Shown here piece after piece: positions 55,995 through 64,000 of a stretch of 64,000 nucleotides of DNA; positions within the stretch are counted from its first letter, which is position 1; every line of letters begins with the position of its first letter. The translations under genes were made by a program, and so were the position numbers. The notes below the pieces were generated by a model. That model saw only the letters and a list, made by a program, of their open reading frames with translations. It was not told the DNA's origin and ran no database searches. Origin of the DNA: an uncultured Pseudomonadota bacterium (GTDB taxonomy: Bacteria > Pseudomonadota > Gammaproteobacteria > Steroidobacterales > Steroidobacteraceae); NCBI GenBank assembly GCA_902826575.1, contig CADEFJ010000001.1, positions 1 to 64,000 of the forward strand, in the 5' to 3' direction.

Positions 55995-57611
55995 ATGGCC
56001 GTGACCGACAAGCTTGCCCCCCTGCGCGCCCACGCTGGCGCACGCCGCACGCGCGGCCTCGAAGACACCGTCCTCGAGCGCTTTGCCGCGAGCCACCCGG
56101 ACCTGGTGCGGGCGGTCGACTCGGCAGCGACCGAGTACGCGCGCATCCGCGACGAGTTCGCGGCGCTGCTCGATCTCGACGAGGACGCACAGGTCGCCGC
56201 CATCCAGGGCGGCTACGTCAACTTCTATGCACGCGATGCCGTGAATCCCTACGTGGCCCTGGCCGCCTGCGGTCCGTGGATCGTGACCTTGAAGGGCGCG
56301 GTGGTCCATGACTCCGGCGGCTACGGCATGCTCGGCGCGGGCCACACCCCGCAGCCGGTGCTCGATGCGATGGCGAAGCCCCAGGTGATGGCCAATGTGA
56401 TGACGGCGAGCCTCTCGCAGCTGCGCCTCGAGCGCGCGCTGCGCGCAGAGGTGGGCCACACGCGCGGCGCCTGTCCGTACAGCCATTTCCTGTGCCTGAA
56501 TTCCGGCTCCGAGGCGGTCGGTCTCGCCGCGCGCATCGCCGACGTCAACACCCGGCTGATGACCGATCCCGGCGCGCGCCATGCAGGCCGCGCGATCAAG
56601 CGCGTCACGGTCAAGGGCAGCTTCCACGGCCGCACCGAACGCGCCGCGCTGTACTCGGACTCGACACGCAAGACCTACCTGCAGCACCTTGCGAGCTTTC
56701 GCGGCGAGGACACGCTGATCGCGATCGACGCCTACGACGTCGATGCGCTCGAGCGCGTGTTCAGCGCCGCGGACGCGAACGGCTGGTTCATCGAGGCGGT
56801 ATTCCTCGAGCCGGTGATGGGCGAAGGCGATCCGGGCCGCGCGCTGCCGCCCGCGTTCTACGCCGCCGCCCGCGCGCTCACCCGCGCGCACGGCTCGCTG
56901 CTGCTCATCGATTCGATCCAGGCCGGTTTGCGAGCCCACGGCGTGCTGTCGATCGTCGACTACCCGGGCTTCGAGGGTCTCGATGCGCCGGACATGGAGA
57001 CCTGGTCCAAGGCGCTCAACGCGGGCCAGTACCCGCTGTCGGTGCTCGCGGTGAGCGAAGCGGTCGCAAAGCTCTATCGCAGCGGCATCTACGGCAACAC
57101 GATGACGACCAATCCGCGCGCGCTCGATGTCGCCTGCGCGGTGCTTGCGGGACTCACGCCGGCGCTGCGCGCCAACATCCGCGACCGCGGCCGCGAGGCG
57201 ATCCGCAAGCTGGAGCAGCTCAAGGCCGAACTCGGCGGCGCGATCACCAAAGTGCAGGGCACCGGACTGCTGTTCTCCTGCGAGCTCGCACCGCAGTACA
57301 AGTGTTATGGCGCCGGTTCGACTGAAGAGTGGCTGCGCGAGCGCGGCATCGGCGTGATCCATGGCGGCGCCAATTCGCTGCGCTTCACGCCGCACTTCGC
57401 GCTGGCTGCCGACGAACTCGAGCTGCTCGTCTCGATGGTCGGCAAGGCACTGCGCGACGGGCCGAAGTATGAGCAGGTGGCCGCGATGCACGGCCCGGGC
57501 ACCCGTATCCGTGACTCCGGCGACGCCGTCCGCCGTCCCCTTCAGCCCCTGAGCGCGCGCGAGATGCCGGCAAGCCCCGCTTCGAGGCGCTCGGCACTGG
57601 GCCAACCATAG
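55995..57611 (+). CDS. Class III (fold type I) aminotransferase
   Basis: A 538-aa PLP aminotransferase of class III. It has an extra N-terminal domain of about 70 residues, GGYGMLGAGHTPQPVLDAM, SHFLCLNSGSEAVGLAARIADV (PLP phosphate site), KGSFHGRTERAALYS, and LLLIDSIQAGLRAHG in place of the usual VDEIQ-G-GRTG. The Schiff-base lysine is K339 in TWSKALNAGQYPLS. The substrate is unknown; Lrp control would fit an amino acid. The 3' end overlaps the convergent class I aminotransferase gene by 70 bp, and its last 30 or so residues look unconserved. Confidence 0.87.
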   Translation: MAVTDKLAPLRAHAGARRTRGLEDTVLERFAASHPDLVRAVDSAATEYARIRDEFAALLDLDEDAQVAAIQGGYVNFYARDAVNPYVALAACGPWIVTLKGAVVHDSGGYGMLGAGHTPQPVLDAMAKPQVMANVMTASLSQLRLERALRAEVGHTRGACPYSHFLCLNSGSEAVGLAARIADVNTRLMTDPGARHAGRAIKRVTVKGSFHGRTERAALYSDSTRKTYLQHLASFRGEDTLIAIDAYDVDALERVFSAADANGWFIEAVFLEPVMGEGDPGRALPPAFYAAARALTRAHGSLLLIDSIQAGLRAHGVLSIVDYPGFEGLDAPDMETWSKALNAGQYPLSVLAVSEAVAKLYRSGIYGNTMTTNPRALDVACAVLAGLTPALRANIRDRGREAIRKLEQLKAELGGAITKVQGTGLLFSCELAPQYKCYGAGSTEEWLRERGIGVIHGGANSLRFTPHFALAADELELLVSMVGKALRDGPKYEQVAAMHGPGTRIRDSGDAVRRPLQPLSAREMPASPASRRSALGQP

Positions 57612-58642
57612 CCGAGGCGGAAGCAGGTATCCGGCAACTCGAACCAGTGTCCCGGGCCGACATACGTTTCCTCGGCGGCAAGTAGCCGCTGGTAGAACGC
57701 CTTCGTCCCGCCGACGGGCTCGGCGCGCATCCGCGGCAGACACACGACACCACCCGCAGGGCGCACCCACTCGAGCAGTGCCTCGTTCCCGATCCAGTCG
57801 CCCACGACTTCGAGGCGCCGCCGCATCTCGGCGAGGGTGGGCTCGAGGATTTGCCCGCGGCGGGACAAGACCTGCTCGGCGATCCACTCATCGATCACGC
57901 TGCCGCAAATGCTGATCTGCTCTTTGGCGGCGAGAAACAGTTCCCAGAGCCGCGGATCCCGCGTTATCAGCCAGCCGACGCGGATGCCGGGAACACCATA
58001 GGCCTTGGATAGCGACGACACGCTGATGACGTGTTCGCCGAGCGATGCGGCGACAGGCAGCCGCGCGCCGAGGCTGAGGTCGCGATAGGTTTCGTCCACC
58101 AGCAGGTGACAGCCGCGATTCGCGGCGAGCGCCACGAGTCGCAGCAGTTGCGCGGCCGTAAGCATCGTTCCGGTGGGATTGTGCGGGCAGGTGACGCTGA
58201 TCAGCCGCGTGGCCGGCGTGACGGCGGCCTCGAGGCGGTCGATATCGAGCTGGAATCCCTGCTCGAACTCGAGGTCGATGCAGCTGATGTCGCAGCCTAT
58301 GGCGCGAGGTGTTTCCAGGTTGGTCGCATAGTTGGGGCGAATGACGACCAGGTGATCTTCCGGTCCGAGCAGTGCGGTGGACACGATGAAGAGGGCCGTC
58401 GCCGCACCGCCGGTGATCAGGACGTCATCGGCGTCGAGATTCGCCGCGTCGGCGGCGATGAGCCGGCGCAAGCCGGCGCTGCCGCGGTGCTCGCCATAGA
58501 GCAGCGTCAGATCCGGGATCGTGAGGCCGAGCGAGGCGAGTGTCTGGTCGGTGATCGAGCTCTCGGACAGATTGTTGCGGATACTGTCGTAGCCGTATTC
58601 CTCGGGCGATTCGACTTCAATGGGCATTCTGGCGTAGCGCAT
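57542..58642 (-). CDS. Class I/II PLP-dependent aminotransferase
   Basis: A 366-aa aspartate-aminotransferase-fold enzyme. It has LLYGEHRGSAGLRRLIAADAANLDADDVLITGGAATALFIV, RPNYATNLETPRAIG, SVTCPHNPTGTMLTAAQLLRLV, LLVDETYRDLSLG and the PLP lysine in SVSSLSKAYGVPGIRVGWLI. The N-terminus (MRYARMPIEVESPEEYGYDSIRNNLSESS) resembles the capreomycidine-synthase-like subgroup. The ATG at 58642 has GGGAG upstream; longer readings lack family similarity. It lies downstream of the LuxR gene on the same strand. The substrate is unknown. Confidence 0.87.
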   Translation of the reverse strand: MRYARMPIEVESPEEYGYDSIRNNLSESSITDQTLASLGLTIPDLTLLYGEHRGSAGLRRLIAADAANLDADDVLITGGAATALFIVSTALLGPEDHLVVIRPNYATNLETPRAIGCDISCIDLEFEQGFQLDIDRLEAAVTPATRLISVTCPHNPTGTMLTAAQLLRLVALAANRGCHLLVDETYRDLSLGARLPVAASLGEHVISVSSLSKAYGVPGIRVGWLITRDPRLWELFLAAKEQISICGSVIDEWIAEQVLSRRGQILEPTLAEMRRRLEVVGDWIGNEALLEWVRPAGGVVCLPRMRAEPVGGTKAFYQRLLAAEETYVGPGHWFELPDTCFRLGYGWPSAERLEAGLAGISRALRG

Positions 58643-58700
58643 CGCAACTCCCCGGGCTGTGTGGCGCCGTATGCTGGGGCGTCGTGCCACTGCACGCCAT

Positions 58701-58714
58701 CCCTCCCGGGAGGG
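58701..58714. repeat. 14-bp perfect palindrome upstream of the aminotransferase
   Basis: CCCTCCCGGGAGGG lies in the 84-bp gap between the LuxR stop and the class I aminotransferase start. It could be an operator, or a loopless hairpin. There is no T-run to make it a terminator. Confidence 0.5.
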
Positions 58715-58726
58715 GGTGCCACGGAA

Positions 58727-59473
58727 TCAGTTTCGTGCTGCATGCAGGGCGAACAGTTCGGCCAGCGATCCGACCCCGAGCTTGCGGAAGATCTGCTTGC
58801 GGTGATCCTTCACGGTGTGACGGCTGATGCCGAGGTACGCCGCGATGGCCTCCGAGGTGCGGCCGCGCAGCATCAGCTCGCAGACTTCGCGCTCGCGTGC
58901 CGAAAGCACCGCTGCTGGCGGCGGGGCACCGCGCCCGAGCGTGAAATGCCGCGCGAATGCGGATGCGACCGGCTGGCTGATCCGCTGCAGCGTCGTGAAG
59001 GGGTCGGCCTGCGCAGGGCGGCGCCTGCGTTCCCGATAGAATCCCAGTTCCACGAGGTTTTCGCCCGCATCGAGATAGAAGGCGATTTCCTCGAGCTGCG
59101 CTGGCCAGCCGACGGTGCGAAAGCCCAGTTCTTCCTCGTCAGACGCGACGACATGCGCGCGTGCGCGCGCATCCATGCCGACCAGGCCATCGCGGGTAAC
59201 GACAAAGTCGCTGGCGCGGCAGACGCGCGTGGTGCGGGCCTGGGCGAGCATCGGATTGACGGTATGGGTCAGCCGGGCGTAATTCGCGAGGCCCTGCCGC
59301 GCCCCGGCAACGTCGAAGTTGTCGAACAGGATGACGGGGCGTGAATCCGCGGGATGCGCCAGGGCGGCGGTCAGGTCGAAATCCAGCAGCGTTCGCAGCG
59401 CCTCCGTGGCGACAGCGGGGAAATCCGGCTCGCCGATCGCGGCGATGATCCGCGCCAGGACCGCGTTATCCAT
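58727..59473 (-). CDS. LuxR-family transcriptional regulator
   Basis: A 248-aa regulator with a C-terminal LuxR winged helix (about residues 183-245): LSAREREVCELMLRGRTSEAIAAYLGISRHTVKDHRKQIFRKLGVGSLAELFAL. The N-terminal 170 residues resemble no ligand domain I can name with certainty; no REC phospho-acceptor or autoinducer motif is visible. It has GGAGA 5 nt before the ATG. It is divergent from the S9-type hydrolase gene across 35 bp and upstream of the class I aminotransferase gene, so either may be its target. Confidence 0.88.
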   Translation of the reverse strand: MDNAVLARIIAAIGEPDFPAVATEALRTLLDFDLTAALAHPADSRPVILFDNFDVAGARQGLANYARLTHTVNPMLAQARTTRVCRASDFVVTRDGLVGMDARARAHVVASDEEELGFRTVGWPAQLEEIAFYLDAGENLVELGFYRERRRRPAQADPFTTLQRISQPVASAFARHFTLGRGAPPPAAVLSAREREVCELMLRGRTSEAIAAYLGISRHTVKDHRKQIFRKLGVGSLAELFALHAARN

Positions 59474-59508
59474 GCGATGTTCTCCAGGCGGGCTTCACGT
59501 CCCGCAAG

Positions 59509-60591
59509 TTGCGACAGCGACGCGACAGCTTTCTGGCAATATCGTGGGCCATGCTCGTCACAGTCGCATTGCTTGCATTGCTCGCCACGCCACCTGACAC
59601 CACGACAACGGCGGAGGGCGGGCGCGGTGCCGCCAGCAGCTTCGCGCGCAGCACCGACAAGCGGGAAGGGGCGCTCGACAGCTTCACCAACACCACGACA
59701 GACGATTCCGCGGCGCTGCTGAGGCATCTCCAGCAGGAAATCTACGTCACCCAGCAACTCGCGATCCTGACGCAGTTCCGGCTGGACCATGCGGACCGGA
59801 TCCGGCTCGCGACCGTATTCGTGGACAGCGATGGCGAACTGATCCCGACGCATGTCTTCACGCCGGTCACGGCCACGGCGGACGTGCGGCGCCCGGCGGT
59901 CGTGATGGTGCACGGTGGCTTCCATGAGCGGCTCGAGCCGTCGTGGTTCCCGCTGATCGAAGCGGTGGTGGCGGCGGGCTACGTGGTGCTGTTCCCTGAG
60001 TATCGGGGCAGCCGCGGCTACGGCGATGCGATCTACCAGAATGATTACGGCAACACCGATGTGGCGGACGTCCTGGCCGCCGGTCGCTACGCGGCCACTC
60101 GCCCCGACATCGATCCGGCGCGTATCGGCATCCTCGGCCAGAGCCGTGGCGGCATGCTGACACTGCTCGCGATCGAACGCGCGCCGCAGCAGTTCAAGGC
60201 TGCGGTGGACATCGTCGGGCTCACCGATTTCGTGGCCTACATGTCCTACAAGCCCGACTATCGGCGCAAGGAAATCGCCGCGACCAACCCCGGATTCGCG
60301 GGCAAGCTGCCGCACGAGAACCTGCCGGCGTACATGAATGTATCGCCGATCAACTTCGTCGAGAAGATCGAAGCGCCGTTGCTCGTGCTGGCGACGAGCG
60401 GCGACAAGATCGTGCCGCATACGCTCCACACGGGTCGATTGATCGACGCGTTGAAGGCCAACGGCAAGACCTACGAGGCGAAGATCTACGACGACGCGCC
60501 GGGCGGCCATGTCTTCATGAAAGGCGCCACCGCCGAGCGCGACGATGCATTGCGACGCATCGTCGCCTGGTTCGATCGCTGGCTCGATTAG
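59509..60591 (+). CDS. Exported S9 prolyl-oligopeptidase-like hydrolase
   Basis: A 360-aa alpha/beta hydrolase with an N-terminal signal (RQRRDSFLAISWAMLVTVALLALLA when started at TTG 59509; ATG 59551 would remove the basic residues). It has PAVVMVHGGFHE (oxyanion region), VLFPEYRGSRGYGD and the nucleophile elbow ILGQSRGGML near residue 211. The acid is in SGDKIVPH and the histidine in GGHVFMK. It resembles the catalytic part of S9 peptidases and dienelactone hydrolases but lacks the beta-propeller. The substrate is unknown. Confidence 0.83.
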   Translation: MRQRRDSFLAISWAMLVTVALLALLATPPDTTTTAEGGRGAASSFARSTDKREGALDSFTNTTTDDSAALLRHLQQEIYVTQQLAILTQFRLDHADRIRLATVFVDSDGELIPTHVFTPVTATADVRRPAVVMVHGGFHERLEPSWFPLIEAVVAAGYVVLFPEYRGSRGYGDAIYQNDYGNTDVADVLAAGRYAATRPDIDPARIGILGQSRGGMLTLLAIERAPQQFKAAVDIVGLTDFVAYMSYKPDYRRKEIAATNPGFAGKLPHENLPAYMNVSPINFVEKIEAPLLVLATSGDKIVPHTLHTGRLIDALKANGKTYEAKIYDDAPGGHVFMKGATAERDDALRRIVAWFDRWLD

Positions 60592-60607
60592 GTTCGTTGG
60601 CTGCCTC

Positions 60608-62239
60608 TCAAGGCGACTTCGGCGCTGTCGAGCGTTCCCACACATCGTCCGTCGTCGCCACCAGATCCTTCATGGTCGTCCATTTGCGCTCGCCCGGTAC
60701 GTTGCTGTCGCCGCGTATCGCTGCGAGGGCGAACGCCAGCATGCGCGTGCGTACGCGCTCCTTGTCGGCGTCCGCCCAGGTTTCAAAAGGGTGCGGGCCG
60801 CGTACGACGACGAGTTCCTTGAGACCGGGCACGCGGTCATAAGAGGCTATGGTGCCTTCGAGACTGGCTGCGTAATCCCACAACCCGCGCACGAAAAACG
60901 CGGCCGGCCAGGTGTGCGTTCCGGCGAGAATCGCCGAGCTCGGGAAGAACACGATCCGGTGCTCGAGCTGGCTGGCAGCGATGAACAGGCCGCGATCCTT
61001 GCCAAGCCCGCGCCCTTCGTCCCCTGGCGTAGGCGTTGAAGTAACGAATCCGGGACCGCTCGTGAACTCCGCCATCAGCAGTGCGCCCTTGATCGAGGCG
61101 TCGCCAAGCGGTGGCTTGCAGACGATTTCGGGCTGGTCGTAGCTGCAATCCTGGTGGAAGTTCAGCGTCATGGCCCAGCCGCTCGCCATGGTGCCGCGCG
61201 AGTTGCCGAGCAACAGCGTGGGCGGCTCGTGCGCGCCGCCGCGCAACGACCTGGCAGCTGCCGTGCCGCTGTAGGCACGGCCCTTCGGAGTCAGCACGCG
61301 CAGGCCGGCTCCGGAGCGCAGGCTGGCGAGCGCTGCGAGCAGGTCGCGCCCCTGCTGCAGCGTGTTGGTATCGCTGTAGCCGCTCGATACGCCGACGCCG
61401 CGCCGATCGTAGGCCAGCACGTCGAAGCCCGCCTCGTTGTACATCGCCATGATCGTGCGCCAGCCAGCCTGCCCGGGCGACCCTGTCGTGGCATTGGGAA
61501 AGGAATTGATGGACGTCTTGCCGTTGGCGGGATCCATGCTGTAGAGCTGGTCCGACGGATCGTCGATGGCCGTGAGACGTGTGCCGCCACCGCCGCTCAT
61601 CACGATCAGTGCACGACTGCGTTTGCCACTGCTGTCGGCGACGCCGCTGCCGCGCAGGTACCAGCCGCGCAGTTTGACCGGCTGTTCCATCCCGTGGGTC
61701 CGCTCGTAGGCTTCCGCGGGCGCCGTGAATTCGACCGTGCTGGTGGCGTTCTCCACCGCCGCGATCGGTTCCCGGTAGGGTGCGCGCGCGAAGAAACCCG
61801 GCCGGCGGATCTGCCGCAAGTCGACATCCGGCGCCTCGGTGATCTTGCCGAGCAGATAGCGATGGTGTGGATCGGTGATCCGCTGCTCGCGGTTCGGTGG
61901 CAGGCGGCGATTCACGACCCGGTTCACCCGCGCCGCGCACTCGGTATCCGCCTTGCATTCGAGCCAGCGCGCACGCAGCTTTTCGTCCGAGAACTCCTCG
62001 ACATAGAAGTCGCCGTCGTAGCCTTGCGGTGGGCGCGCGCCGACAGTTGTGAACGGAACGCACACCCTGGCGCCGTGACTGTCGTCGAGCCAATAACCCG
62101 GGAGCGTCATGTCCCGGTCGTAAGCCACCGGGGCCGTACAATCCGGCGCAGGGAAGCGTTGCACCGGCGCCGCTTCTGTCACGGTGGCTGTCACGGCAAG
62201 CAGCAGGACTGCTGCAATCGCGTGTGAGGTGCAGTGCAT
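60608..62239 (-). CDS. Exported alpha/beta-hydrolase-like protein
   Basis: A 543-aa protein with a signal peptide (MHCTSHAIAAVLLLAVTATVTEA) and an alpha/beta-hydrolase fold. It has ALIVMSGGGGTRL, FDVLAYDRRGVGVSSG, the nucleophile elbow TLLLGNSRGTMASGW and a late histidine in VVVRGPHPFETW. The first 180 residues, with several cysteines, match nothing I recognise. ATG 62239 follows the upstream gene by 2 bp, so the two are coupled. No specific family name or substrate can be given. Confidence 0.72.
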   Translation of the reverse strand: MHCTSHAIAAVLLLAVTATVTEAAPVQRFPAPDCTAPVAYDRDMTLPGYWLDDSHGARVCVPFTTVGARPPQGYDGDFYVEEFSDEKLRARWLECKADTECAARVNRVVNRRLPPNREQRITDPHHRYLLGKITEAPDVDLRQIRRPGFFARAPYREPIAAVENATSTVEFTAPAEAYERTHGMEQPVKLRGWYLRGSGVADSSGKRSRALIVMSGGGGTRLTAIDDPSDQLYSMDPANGKTSINSFPNATTGSPGQAGWRTIMAMYNEAGFDVLAYDRRGVGVSSGYSDTNTLQQGRDLLAALASLRSGAGLRVLTPKGRAYSGTAAARSLRGGAHEPPTLLLGNSRGTMASGWAMTLNFHQDCSYDQPEIVCKPPLGDASIKGALLMAEFTSGPGFVTSTPTPGDEGRGLGKDRGLFIAASQLEHRIVFFPSSAILAGTHTWPAAFFVRGLWDYAASLEGTIASYDRVPGLKELVVVRGPHPFETWADADKERVRTRMLAFALAAIRGDSNVPGERKWTTMKDLVATTDDVWERSTAPKSP

Positions 62240-62241
62240 GG

Positions 62242-63039
62242 TCAGCGGGCCGGCAGATCGTCGGCGATCACGTTTTCGCTCTCGCTGCGGATCTGCTGCT
62301 TGATGGCGCTCAGCGCCGCCCACTGCGGATTCTCGCGCAGTGGCACCCTCACTTTCGCGATCACCGGCTCGCGCTGGCCGAAAGATTCGATGTCCTTGTA
62401 CTCGTACACGAACAGGGCGTCCCACGACGCGCCCACCGGATAGCGGTTCATGAAGATGCGGTAGCGCGACAGTATGCCTTCCCGCATCCAGCCTTGCAGC
62501 TGCGGGATCACGTAGCCGTCGACATAGCGCGCGTACTCCGCCCGCTCGCGATACTCATAGGGAATGAGATAGAAAACGCGCCCGCTGCCCGCGGCCACGG
62601 CGTCGCCTTCCTGCCATTGCAGGTCGGCGGAGACGGTGATGACAGGCTGGGCGAGGGCGAGGCCGGCGGCATCGAGGCCACCGGGCAAGGTCTGCTCCAG
62701 CGTGTTCCAGTGTGCGACGTCGGCATAATCCTTGAACTGGATGACGGCCATCGCATCCCACGTCAGCGAGTCGTTGTACCAGTTGAACAGGAACTGATAG
62801 TCCGCAATCTTCCCCGTCTGCTTCAGGGCTTCGAATCGGGCGCTGGCGGGGCCTTGCAGGTACTCGCGAAATGCCGGCCGGTTGGCGGGCGCGCTGCGAT
62901 ACGTGATGAGCAGATTGCGCGGCCCGCCTTGTGCGTGGGCCGGTGCGGGCAGCGAGCATGCCAACAGGGCGATCGCGGCCAGCGACAGCACCAGCCGGGA
63001 CATGGCCGCCGAGGATCCGAACAGGGCCTTGTGCGTCAT
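62242..63039 (-). CDS. Exported protein with two ABM-like repeats
   Basis: A 265-aa exported protein with a signal peptide ending APAHA-QGG. It appears to be an internal duplication of a dimeric alpha-beta barrel (ABM-like) fold. The repeat phrases FNWYNDSLTWDAMAVIQFKDYADV (about residues 85-108) and FMNRYPVGASWDALFVYEYKDIESF (about 200-224) match in W-DA-x4-EYKD/QFKD spacing. ABM domains occur in monooxygenases and stress proteins; no catalytic residues are clear here. It lies 14 bp after the serine hydrolase gene. ATG 63003 would be a shorter start. Confidence 0.65.
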   Translation of the reverse strand: MTHKALFGSSAAMSRLVLSLAAIALLACSLPAPAHAQGGPRNLLITYRSAPANRPAFREYLQGPASARFEALKQTGKIADYQFLFNWYNDSLTWDAMAVIQFKDYADVAHWNTLEQTLPGGLDAAGLALAQPVITVSADLQWQEGDAVAAGSGRVFYLIPYEYRERAEYARYVDGYVIPQLQGWMREGILSRYRIFMNRYPVGASWDALFVYEYKDIESFGQREPVIAKVRVPLRENPQWAALSAIKQQIRSESENVIADDLPAR

Positions 63040-63053
63040 GACGCTTCAACTCC

Positions 63054-64000
63054 TCAGGTCGCGACCGCGTGCACTGTGGGGAGGGAACGGGCGGCCGAAT
63101 TGACATTGACGCCACGATCGAAGGTCAACTGATCGTCCACGAAGCGACAGGTGACCGTGTCGCGGAATGCCGTTTCGGCGAACTGCCAGGTCATCTCGAA
63201 CGTATCGGGCGCAAGCCACTGGCCGCCGGCCACGACGAGCATGGACTCCGGCTGATACTGATGATGCAGCTTGTTGCCGGTCATGCTCGTGCGGCCCTCG
63301 ATCCAGCGGCCGACCCCGACGTCGACGGTATGCGTGCCACGGCCGTCGCGCAGAGTGAACAGGCACCGGTCGCCCGCAAACCCGAAGGTGAAACTCTCGA
63401 TGCCATCCGCGTTCGGTGCGGCGCGGAAAGTCCTGCCGGATAGACGGGCCGCGGCCGGCGACATTCCGGCCGCCAGATGCGGCTGCAGCGACAGGTCCCT
63501 GGTTCGGCCGGTGAGCGCCGCATGGCCCGCGGCATTTCGCCGCACGCGTTGCGCGCCGAACGCCGCCGGGAAATGCTGCCAGACGAGTGCTGTCAGATGC
63601 TCGCTGCCGTCGATCGCGGCGGTCACTGCGAGCACGGCGTCATGGTCCGGGAATACGATCGACATCTGGGTGAACAGGCCAAGCGCGAAATAAGCCTTGT
63701 CGGGCCCGATCCACCATTGGTAGCCATACTCGCCTTCCGCAACCTGTGAGCGGGTGGCGGCCTGCACCCATTCCGGCGACAGGATCTGCTTGTCGTTCCA
63801 TCGCCCCTGCTGCGCATACAGCATCCCGAGTTTCAGCGCGTCAGCCGTTCTCCAGGTGAGCCCGTTGCCGCCCGGATTGATGCCTCCCGGGCCGACATCC
63901 CAGCTGATGCCGGTGATGCCGAGCGGCTTGAAGAAGCGCGGTTCCATGTAATCACGCAGCGTCTGGCCAGTGACCTGCGTGACGATCGCGGAAAGCATGA
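63054..64000 (-). CDS. Beta-lactamase-family serine hydrolase (5' part outside window)
   Basis: The visible 315 codons are the C-terminal part of a class C beta-lactamase/DD-peptidase-like hydrolase, whose N-terminus with the SxxK lies beyond 64000. Family phrases are AIVTQVTGQTLRDYMEPRFFKPLGI, GLTWRTADALKLGMLYAQQGRWNDKQILSPEWVQAAT and YGYQWWIG. The last 130 residues form a beta-rich C-terminal extension that follows the catalytic domain in some EstB-like esterases. The frame is open to the window edge. It heads a run with the ABM-like and alpha/beta-hydrolase genes. Confidence 0.82.
   Translation of the reverse strand, partial: MLSAIVTQVTGQTLRDYMEPRFFKPLGITGISWDVGPGGINPGGNGLTWRTADALKLGMLYAQQGRWNDKQILSPEWVQAATRSQVAEGEYGYQWWIGPDKAYFALGLFTQMSIVFPDHDAVLAVTAAIDGSEHLTALVWQHFPAAFGAQRVRRNAAGHAALTGRTRDLSLQPHLAAGMSPAAARLSGRTFRAAPNADGIESFTFGFAGDRCLFTLRDGRGTHTVDVGVGRWIEGRTSMTGNKLHHQYQPESMLVVAGGQWLAPDTFEMTWQFAETAFRDTVTCRFVDDQLTFDRGVNVNSAARSLPTVHAVAT

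Noticed and set aside
55842..57887. A 681-codon minus-strand open frame across the class III aminotransferase gene
   Set aside because: It is antisense to a clear PLP enzyme, has no recognisable domain, and is rich in His, Arg and Ala, as GC-rich shadow frames are.

Overview
The window is a GC-rich, densely coded chromosomal segment of a gammaproteobacterium. Four gene blocks have the order typical of that class: pcnB-folK-(deoxynucleoside kinase)-panB-panC; nnr-tsaE-amiB-mutL-miaA-hfq-hflX-hflK-hflC-(DUF2065)-purA; rnr-rlmB-rpsF-rpsR-rplI-dnaB-alr; and ffh-rpsP-rimM-trmD-rplS. The missing priB between rpsF and rpsR, the endonuclease-type MutL motif and the base composition point away from Enterobacterales and towards a GC-rich lineage of the Xanthomonadales/Nevskiales/Steroidobacterales kind. 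That placement is inference. No phage, insertion sequence, integrase, CRISPR array or plasmid function is visible.

Layout: 0.1-5 kb, tRNA-Glu(CTC), then RNA polyadenylation, folate and pantothenate genes; 5-17.4 kb, queG divergent from the nnr-to-purA superoperon (metabolite repair, tRNA modification, cell-wall amidase, mismatch repair, Hfq, HflX, HflKC); 17.4-26.3 kb, a minus-strand run with an SLC13 permease, a GT9 transferase, SirB2, an FNR oxygen sensor, a HemN-like protein without radical-SAM cysteines, a hemolysin III protein, a UspE-like protein, a beta-CASP metallo-hydrolase and a membrane protein; 26.5-34 kb, a CmcJ-like protein, tRNA-Leu(CAG) and the rnr-to-alr block; 34-42.8 kb, accessory genes (polyamine-type binding lipoprotein, NYN/OST-HTH protein, SDR plus APH-type kinase, GNAT-FHA-PP2C, radA, CorC); 42.9-46.2 kb, the SRP/ribosomal/tRNA-methylation operon; 46.2-55.4 kb, sppA, kbl, yhhQ, a DUF481 outer-membrane protein, putA and sdaA; 55.4-64 kb, an accessory amino-acid and exported-hydrolase region with two aminotransferases, Lrp and LuxR regulators and several exported serine hydrolases, the last cut by the window end.

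The genes mostly serve central housekeeping, with catabolism of threonine/glycine (kbl), proline (putA) and serine (sdaA) clustered together. Two queuosine genes (queG, yhhQ) each share a divergent promoter with an unrelated gene, built on the same 8-bp bidirectional -10 element. Across the window, many transcription-unit first genes have a -10-like hexamer only 5-9 nt before the start codon and no Shine-Dalgarno, which suggests widespread leaderless mRNAs. Stop/start overlaps of the form NTGA occur with all four N, including two CTGA cases (tsaE, rimM) where CTG is the best start. The most unusual single protein is the HemN paralog next to fnr.
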